DNA from: Paraphoma chrysanthemicola
Taxonomy: Eukaryota; Ascomycota; Dothideomycetes; Pleosporales; Phaeosphaeriaceae
Direction: 5' to 3'
Assembly: GCA_020744225.1 (NCBI GenBank)
Contig: JAGMWG010000012.1
Span: 806,001-870,000 of the forward strand
Length of the DNA: 64,000 nt
The notes beneath the pieces are model-generated. The model did no database searches. It was not told the DNA's origin and saw only the letters and a list, made by a program, of their open reading frames with translations. Shown one piece after another: positions 57,157-64,000 of the stretch; positions within the stretch are counted from its first letter, which is position 1, and each line of letters starts with the position of its first letter. Both the position numbers and the translations under genes were made by a program.

Positions 57157-59002
57157 TCAGCCCGTCGATTTCTTCTCACTATCCCAATGCCGCCCTTTTC
57201 CCTTTCCTTCCCCACGGGCCTCTGCGTCCCTAATAGAATCAAACCTTGCTGCCTTCGCTACAGTAGCTTCGCTGTCCAACTCTCCAGACTCCATGTGCTC
57301 ATTTGTGTCTTCAGAGATCGACTGTTCTGTCCCTTCTTCTGTCGTTCGCCCCGGTGACTCTGGCAAAGGTGTGAATACATTTAACCTGAAATCCGGACGT
57401 GCGATTGGCGGTATCAGATACGGTGTGTTCTCTAGGTTTTTCGAATGAGTTTCAGACTTGGCCGACGTCTTTGCCCACCAGGCGGAGCCGTAGGGCGTGG
57501 TGGAAGAGGACGTTCAGGCTCCGGACCGGGATTTGGGTTTTTCCTTACCACCTCGCTAAGGATACTTAGTTGAGGCTGTGTTGGGCGGATTGGTATTGGT
57601 TGATGAAGTCGGGGTGCCTCTGACTCGACTAGGTGGGCTGGTTGCGAGAAAGGTATTTCTGTTGCGCAAGACATGTCAGTAGATTTCCTTTTCAATTATA
57701 CAGGGTTAGTAAGGCAATACCTAACGCCTCTTCCTTGGCAGGGTTCGCCTGCGTGCGTAGTGGGACTGCACCCGTACTGTTTGTCCTCAGGCGCGCCAGT
57801 CTCTCACTGACATGATCGACGTTGACAACCGTACCTTGTGGATCATTTGACAGCGCAGGTGATACCCCTGGTCCGCAAGGAGTCTCTGGCGACGGCAACT
57901 GTGCATCCCCAGATGATGATGAGGCCTCGTCCATTTCGCCGTTATCATCTGCACTATTGCTGGTCGTAGCGGTACTGGAGCCATTGCCAGATACTGGAGG
58001 CGCAGTCTCAACCGGATCTGATTGTGTCGTGCACGTTAGATCTGTCCCTTGTCTACAAATATGTGTTTACATACCAGAAACATCATACCTGATCCCGGGC
58101 AGTGAAGAAGGAGAACCCGACCTAGCAATCACGACGGTGATATCGAAGCGTTGTGGCATTGCATCCCGCTCCATGGCTTCAAGTGTACGAAGCCATTCTA
58201 GATTATCAGGCATTAGCCTGCTTCGGAGACTCGAGGGAAAGTACTTCATGGTCACAGTTGGCTTGTCGAGGATGTTGGTCTTGCCGCGAGACAGATCTTG
58301 AATGTCGCGAAGTATCCGGGTCTCTGCTTTGTTCAAGCGGTTGATGATTTCATTACATGACACTTCGCTCGAATCATCTTGGACAGACTCGGTGTCGCTC
58401 TTTTCTTCTTCAACAGCAACCTGAAGTCCGCTCTCGATATATTTCTTCCCATCGAGGGCAGTCGGTACGGGCCATCCGGGGCCAGGTGTAGCCTCCTTTT
58501 TCGTGACGAGGCCAGCATCGTGATTGGGCAGTATGATATCCACCTCATCATCCGAAGTGTTATCGATCCACACTCCAAGACCTCTTTCAGCGCTGTAATG
58601 TGGAGGTGGCAGTGCCAAACTCTGTATAATGTACTGCGCTTCTGCTGCAAAAGTTTGTGCAAGAGCCTCGTTGAGAACCCAGGATACACGGCCCCGGTGT
58701 TCCTCAATCCTGATGTATTCGTTCGAGAAGGTCAGAGGTGGCGACACTGGTGATGGTGGCTTCGTATCATCGGGTAATGCCTCGTTGTCGCATGCCGTCG
58801 GATCCGAGCTCTCGCTATGTATCCCAGCGACACGCGACGCGAGACAAATCGGGAGATCTTGTTTGTAGAGGTCATCGTTTGAGAGTTCTAGTGGCTCATC
58901 GCTCTAAGACAAGCCATTGGGAGGCTCGTTGCGGCTTTGAGTATCAATTTCCGAGTGCTCGTCGTCAGAGCCAGAGCGTGAGTGATCCGAGTTGGGTGAC
59001 AT
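57157..59002 (-). pseudogene. Unknown protein gene interrupted by an in-frame UAG at codon 33
   Basis: Best model: 59002-58075, 58017-57721, 57658-57549 and 57468-57157 (introns 57, 62 and 80 nt), about 548 codons. ATG 59002 starts MSPNSDHSRSGSDDEH. Codon 33 is TAG (58906-58904), after which the same frame continues, clearly coding (ELSNDDLYKQDLPICLASRV), with no ATG for more than 200 codons. I found no intron removing the stop. Residues about 85-310 look folded (NEYIRIEEHRGRVSWVLNEA; VTMKYFPSSLRSRLM); the rest is Pro/Ser/Glu-rich. The last intron is less certain; without it the protein ends at 57432. It may be a nonsense allele, a readthrough gene or a base error. Function unknown. Confidence 0.6.
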
Positions 59003-59624
59003 AGTATGCTCCGTATTATGATTCGAGGGCTATTGACCGTCACGAAACTGGTGGAATGTGGGGATAGCGATGAGTCTGAGCGAAGGCTATTTGTAGCGAA
59101 AGGATGCCTGATGCGCTAACTATCGGTGATGAAGACCACAGCAGCGATATGCGATGTTGATGTCAATTGAAGTTAGACCATTCCCACATATCTGCAGGAA
59201 CTATTGTTGGACAGGCGCTGTCCGCTTTCTGCTCTTACAACGCCGCTGTCATACGCTCGTAGCAGGCACGACCACGCGCTCACGGACCCCAGCAATCACG
59301 CCCTGAAAGGAAAAGTCAATGTCACATGCGTGAACACATCGGTGGCTGCTCTTTGCTTTTCCCGACCATGATGAGCAGCCTTTACTAAGACATCCATGAG
59401 TTTCGAGAGATATGCCGGTGGCAATGGACTTCAGCACTGATGCTGGTGTCTGGAACAATCATACACGAAGGATAATAAATTTGATGAGTGGTGTGCATCT
59501 TATATAAGCGATCTCGAACCATTTGTGATATGTGCACGCCTAAGCGGCCCATAGTAACATACTCATCCCATTACAGACTCACCATGACAAGTCCAAATAA
59601 GACGCAATAGACCAGTCACCAGCC
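59003..59624. other. Intergenic region
   Basis: 622 bases between the calpain stop and the UAG-interrupted gene (same strand). A TTATATAA near 59500 is TATA-like but about 500 bp from the ATG. No gene supported. Confidence 0.4.
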
Positions 59625-62316
59625 CTACATCGTCGCTCCGGCCGCCGTGTCACCGACATCCAGGATCGCTCCCTCTTCCACGTTCTTGGGCTTGATGAGC
59701 TTGATGCTAACTTCGGGATCCTGACTATAAACCCGAAGTCCCAGCACACAAATGGCGTTCCACGGCTTCGGTGTGCTGTCGGACTCTTCGTTGCGTCTCG
59801 CAGGAGGGGGTGGCGGAACATCGCCATAGACACTCTCTGGATGCCGGCCGTACGCTGGTTGGTAAGGTCCAGGACCGTCCACGATTGAAGATGCTACAGA
59901 TCTTATGCGATCGACAGGGGCTGTCTCTTCCTCTGGTGTATTCTGAGGTTTGCCGTCGTCACTCGTGTCTTCTTCGACGGGCTTGCCTTTGTCGTCGACC
60001 ACAGGTGAGGACTGTGTGGATTCGGACGTGTCTTCAATCTTGACTGTCGGAATGCTGGCAGTCGAAGGCTTCGCCTCCTTGGATTCCTCGGACTCTGAGG
60101 CAGCTGTTGGTTCGCCATCCTTTGTGGTAGCTTCTTTAGGATCAATTTGCTTTGCTTCGGTGTCTTTTTTGTCGGACTTTGACTCGTCTTCCTTGCGCTT
60201 CTCTTTCGCCCTTTCCTTCTTCCAAGCGTTGTACTCAGCCTTCTCCTCCTTCTTCCACTCTTCAAAGGCTTCCTTCTCCTTGGCTTCTTCTGCCTCCTTC
60301 TTCTTCTTCTTTTCGGCCGCCTCCTTTTGCTTTTGCTCTTTCTTCTTCTTCTCCTCTTCTGTGAGCTCAACCGTGCCTTTGGCGTTTGCAATGTCATAGT
60401 TCAGTCCGATCTGCCGAAGCTTCTGAGGGTTGCGTTCAGCAACCTTGGTAACAACATCTTGGACTTCGGGTGCTTCGGCGTCACGAGAGGCCACAATCTT
60501 TGGGAGCACCTCGTACGTACCGACCTCAAGATCGACCTCGGCGGAGATGCTTCGGTTGCCGAACCAAGCACCGCGAGCCCTGACAATGTGATCGCCCGCT
60601 GCGGCACCTTGTTCTTGTAGAACAAAGTGAAGATCAAAATCATACTTGCCCTCGAGACCACGGAAGTACCTATCATCGAGTTGGCATAATACGAAAACGG
60701 TCGGCCCTGCCTTCTTGATCTCGACGGAAAATTTGGTGTTCAGATATCCAGTCACCCAAGCCACTGACACAGATGTCCAATGCTGCACAACGGTCCAGTC
60801 CTGGTCGAATAGGCGCGTGCGATCGAGCAAATCGAAACGCTTGAGAAGATCCTCATACGCCATCCAGAATAGTCCGTCGTCGCCAAACTTATGATCAAGC
60901 TTCTCCAACCAGTACGGAGTCCATTCGCTTGATCCATCTGACCAGGGACCTGTCCACTCGCCCATTGCCGCATCCGCTCTTCTTCCCCATGGGTTTCTAC
61001 ATCGATCAGCCAGTAGCCTATAACGGTAAAGATCCACCTACCTGATTAACACCAACCGATGGTTTGTCCCATCTTGGGCCTCGGCGTCCACGGCTTTGAT
61101 GACAGAGTAAGCATGGTTCAGAGCAAGTCCCCGCCTGGCATCTGAATCGTCTCCATAGGACCCTGGCGAAGATGCAGAGAACAGGAACTCCTTATTGACT
61201 TGGAGAAGCTCTTTCCACAGACGCTCTTTGCTTAGGATGCGACCTGTCAAAATCTTGGTGGTGACTCCTCCGGTCAAATCCTCCACTGCCTCGCCGCTGA
61301 TGCCTCCAGCAATCGCATCGTAATCACCGTGGACTTTGGCATACGCCTTCTCGAGCAACGGGAGCCACGTTTCATTTTGGTCTGCACACGAGGCAAAGTA
61401 CAGGGCTTCAGATCCAGTCTGATGATTTTTCTTGTATCTTGTCTCTTTGACTCCCGTGGGATCGTACCGATCGCCCAAGGCATCGAAGTCGTTGTGACTC
61501 AGATACAAGTTGTCGTCCACCACTAAAGGACAGTATTAGTAGCCGCAATATATGATTGAGCCGTTACATACCAGTCCAAATCCATTCACCGTCTCGATAG
61601 AAAACGAATCCATAGACTCCACACTCCTCGTCCTTCTTGACGCATACTTTCTTGATCAAGTCCGGATTGCTGCAGATGGTGGCCACTGCCGCGATGAACC
61701 AGCAGTCTCCGTTTGCCCCTTGACACACGTCTGAGCTGCTGAATCCGTCAATTTCGAATTGCGGCTTGTCAAAAATCCAATCCACGCGATGCACAGAACC
61801 TGGCCCCGGCCCGTCATCTTCGCGGCCAGCCTGGGTTAACAACTTCGCCGCCGCCACAAAGTCGACTGCTGCAGCGTTCTGCATGAGCACATCGGCCTGG
61901 ACGAGGGTCTGAATGGCATAGCCCAGACGCTCAGAGCTTACTGATGGCCCAGTGGCTGCGGGCTTGTCACCAGCATCGTACCAATGTTTGAGGCCCTGGA
62001 GGCAATTTTTGTCTGACAGTTCCTCGATATCGAACTCGGGATCTGTGAACTTTTCGTTGATACGATGGCATTCGCGGACAATTCGATCTACCCGCGCCCG
62101 GCATTCTGATGCAGCAGCTTCATATGACTCAGCGGCATTCTTTCCTTTCGATGTGCCCGGTTTGCGAGCGGGCGGGAGAAGATTCGCATAGAGGCTTGAA
62201 GGGAATATCTGGGTAACTTTCGCTGGCTTCTTGGTGATCAAGCTGTCCCAGAATTCGTTGATCGCATTCTGCGGAGCGTTCGTGATCTGCGTATCGGAGC
62301 TGGTAACAGAACTCAT
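59625..62316 (-). CDS. Calpain-type cysteine protease with Lys/Glu-rich C-terminal extension
   Basis: Three exons: 62316-61572, 61522-61042 and 60996-59625. Introns are 49 and 45 nt; 865 aa. The papain-like calpain core spans about 170-470. Catalytic residues are Cys205 in GANGDCWFIAA, His385 in LNHAYSV and Asn410 in RNPWG, all intact. The N-terminal 120 aa are helical. A beta-rich domain follows (WTSVSVAWVTGYLNTKFSVE ... CQLDDRYFRG), then a long charged coil (EEKKKKEQKQKEAAEKK ...) and a Ser/Pro/Glu tail. Fungal calpains are intracellular, calcium- or signal-linked proteases. This is not obviously PalB, which has an MIT domain I do not see. Substrates unknown. Confidence 0.92.
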
Positions 62317-64000
62317 GTTTGCTTGATGTTTCCGTCGGCTTTGCTGTTACAGCCGCTATTGTTGTGCTCTGAGCAATCCCAACTTGGACGACACACGTTC
62401 TGGCAAATAGCTTTCGTGCGATGAGACAGCTGAATAAGAGTGAAGCAACTCTTGAGGCTGACGAGGCCAAGCGCGATCATTATATGCTTTTCGCTGACTT
62501 GGGGGCCAAAACACCTCGGAGTCGCACTAGCCCAATCTGTATAATGTGCGGCTGAGGGAGGAGCCTTGCACAGACTGTGACTCTCGTTGGTGCATCTCCA
62601 GCCACATGCTGATCGCGGCGCCTGTGCACATTTGAAGTTCACCTTTGCTTATGGTGGCATGCATCTAGGTCCGCTGAATTTTGAAAGAGCCACAGCTGAG
62701 GTGGGCTGCAGGTATACGAGCTGACCTGAGCTGCTGTCGCGAGCAGGGTACGTCTTCCCATTCGGAAGGCTACCTTGTTTGTTGGCAAGATGGCTAGATG
62801 ATTGATCAATGTATGCTGGAGGTGCATAGATTCATCGTTACGTTGGCTGGAGCGAGCAGTTGGTGCGCCGTGCGTGATGAAGTGCTTACCGCGGGGGAGG
62901 CGGTGCGATGTGGCAGTCGCGACCATTCCGCATTACCGCGTTCAAGCTAGACACTATTTTGTCGATTGGGATTGATTACAATGCATCGTAGTGCATCGTA
63001 AGGTTTCTAAGACCTTGTGCGCATAGGCGCGGGTTCACCGGTCCCATTTAAGTTTTACTGTGCGCAATTCTCGTCCACCTCTCTTATGCGCCAATTTTAG
63101 GGCTGAAAGCACCTGACCGGATACACTGTCGCGCGCGAATTAAGAACGAAGCCGACTCAGCCAAGCCCAAGCATGCTTGAGCGATAAGAATGCTGGGATC
63201 GATGCATTGTCACAGTAGCGGAGTTGCTGCTCGAAACAGTTGCATCATCGCGTGATTGTGAGGACATTTGTGTTGGGCAAGCCTTCCGAGTTGGCGCCGA
63301 AACTGTGCTCGCATGATGTGAGTCCACCTCGACACCTCGTTGCCTCCTTTTCGGACACTTATGAAGACTGATACTGTGCTATGTGATGTCTCATCCGAGT
63401 TGGAGGTGCTGAAGCCTCAGTTCATGGTGCACTTGCCGTGTCTGCTTGTACCTGGAGGTGTGAGCAATCGCAGATTTTTACCCAAACGGAATAGCTGCTT
63501 GGCAACAGATTAGCTTGTCATGGAAAAAGGGCAATTGCGAAGGTCAAGTTGCTAAGTGTGACTTCTGTATTTGGTCTGCCAAGATGTACCTTCCAGGTGA
63601 GTTGGCAGCTCGCCGACATGCACCACCTTGAAACAGCCGTGCCAACAAAAGCCAAGAGTGTATCGACAGCGACGCCGTAACGGCCGTACAAAGAATACCG
63701 GATACAAGGGCTATACATAGCATTAAGCAATTAAGGCATCGTGAGCGGCCGTATGTAAAGAGAAAAAGGAATTCGAGAGCCACCAGAGCGCCAGACCGAT
63801 CCTGTAAATGCTGGAAATGCAGACCAAAGCCAATTGCAGGGGGGCCGGGGAAGACTCGTAAACTGCCGGAGCGTGATGATCCCAGGCCCGGACTGAAACT
63901 GATCAGAGCGAGTGCTCGTTGCTTTTGTTCCCCGAGTAATGACATGGACGCCTGAGAAGGAAAGGCGAGCCGGGATTTGCCGCCACAGTAGGTGACGCCG
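62317..64000. other. Right-end region without supported gene
   Basis: 1,684 bases. A 133-codon minus frame (63945-63544) has hydrophobic stretches but a low-complexity, Arg/Ser-rich start and no splice context, so I do not call it. A small direct repeat, GCATCGTA, lies near 62983-63000. Probably the calpain promoter plus spacer. Confidence 0.45.

Noticed and set aside
60180..60350. TTC/CTT-rich simple-sequence tract
   Set aside because: It codes the Lys/Glu-rich coil of the calpain and is not an independent microsatellite feature.
59903..60397. 164-codon Arg/Lys-rich minus-strand ORF
   Set aside because: It is a frame shadow of the calpain Lys/Glu coil, not a separate gene.
63544..63945. 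133-codon minus-strand ORF with hydrophobic stretches
   Set aside because: Composition is irregular, no splice context or known motif, and the region looks like spacer.

Overview
The window looks like nuclear DNA of a filamentous ascomycete (Pezizomycotina), most plausibly a plant-associated Dothideomycete. Most genes carry short spliceosomal introns (about 42-80 nt, GT-AG, CTNAC-type branch sites). Gene order is loose, with genes on both strands. The gene set is typical of moulds: a starch-active LPMO (AA13), a PL3 pectate lyase, a HET-domain protein, an NB-ARC/TPR NLR-like protein, the DASH subunit Ask1, type II PI 4-kinase, a calpain and a small secreted Cys-rich protein. The lineage is inferred from gene content only. 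I derived the exon models by hand from splice sites and frame continuity.

Layout. 0-2.4 kb: 3' part of an NLR-like gene with NB-ARC motifs and a tandem TPR array. 2.8-7.0 kb: a divergent starch pair, a GH13 alpha-amylase (minus) and an AA13 LPMO (plus), both ending in CBM20. 7.3-14.0 kb: a small unknown gene, a small secreted Cys-rich protein, an unknown 763-aa basic protein and a secreted M14 carboxypeptidase. 14.9-17.8 kb: a HET-domain protein. 18.4-25.1 kb: two diverged paralogues of an unnamed family, the first with a frameshift at a T7 tract, flanking an unknown 235-aa protein. 26.1-27.2 kb: a D-2-hydroxyacid dehydrogenase with a probable GC-AG intron. 27.2-32.0 kb: a gene-poor stretch. 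32.0-33.0 kb: PL3 pectate lyase. 33.7-38.4 kb: five small unknown minus-strand genes in a row. 39.6-45.5 kb: a secreted endonuclease/exonuclease/phosphatase-family protein and a Dal5-type MFS permease.

46-62 kb is denser and more housekeeping: a tentative membrane microprotein, a HIRAN/SNF2/RING helicase of the Rad5/HLTF type, an unresolved coding stretch, Lsb6-type PI4K, Ask1, a mitochondrial-looking SDR, an unknown gene interrupted by an in-frame UAG, and a calpain with a Lys-rich C-terminal extension. The last 1.7 kb has no supported gene.

Functionally, the amylase and AA13 LPMO should act together on starch granules. Pectate lyase, nuclease, carboxypeptidase and the small Cys-rich protein add to a secretome suited to plant or litter substrates. 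The NLR-like and HET genes belong to families used in fungal self/non-self recognition. The most unusual points are the recent 252-bp repeat homogenisation in the NLR array, the unnamed paralogue pair with its frameshift, the UAG-interrupted gene, and the row of small orphan genes. I saw no clear CRISPR array, rRNA, tRNA or intact transposon.
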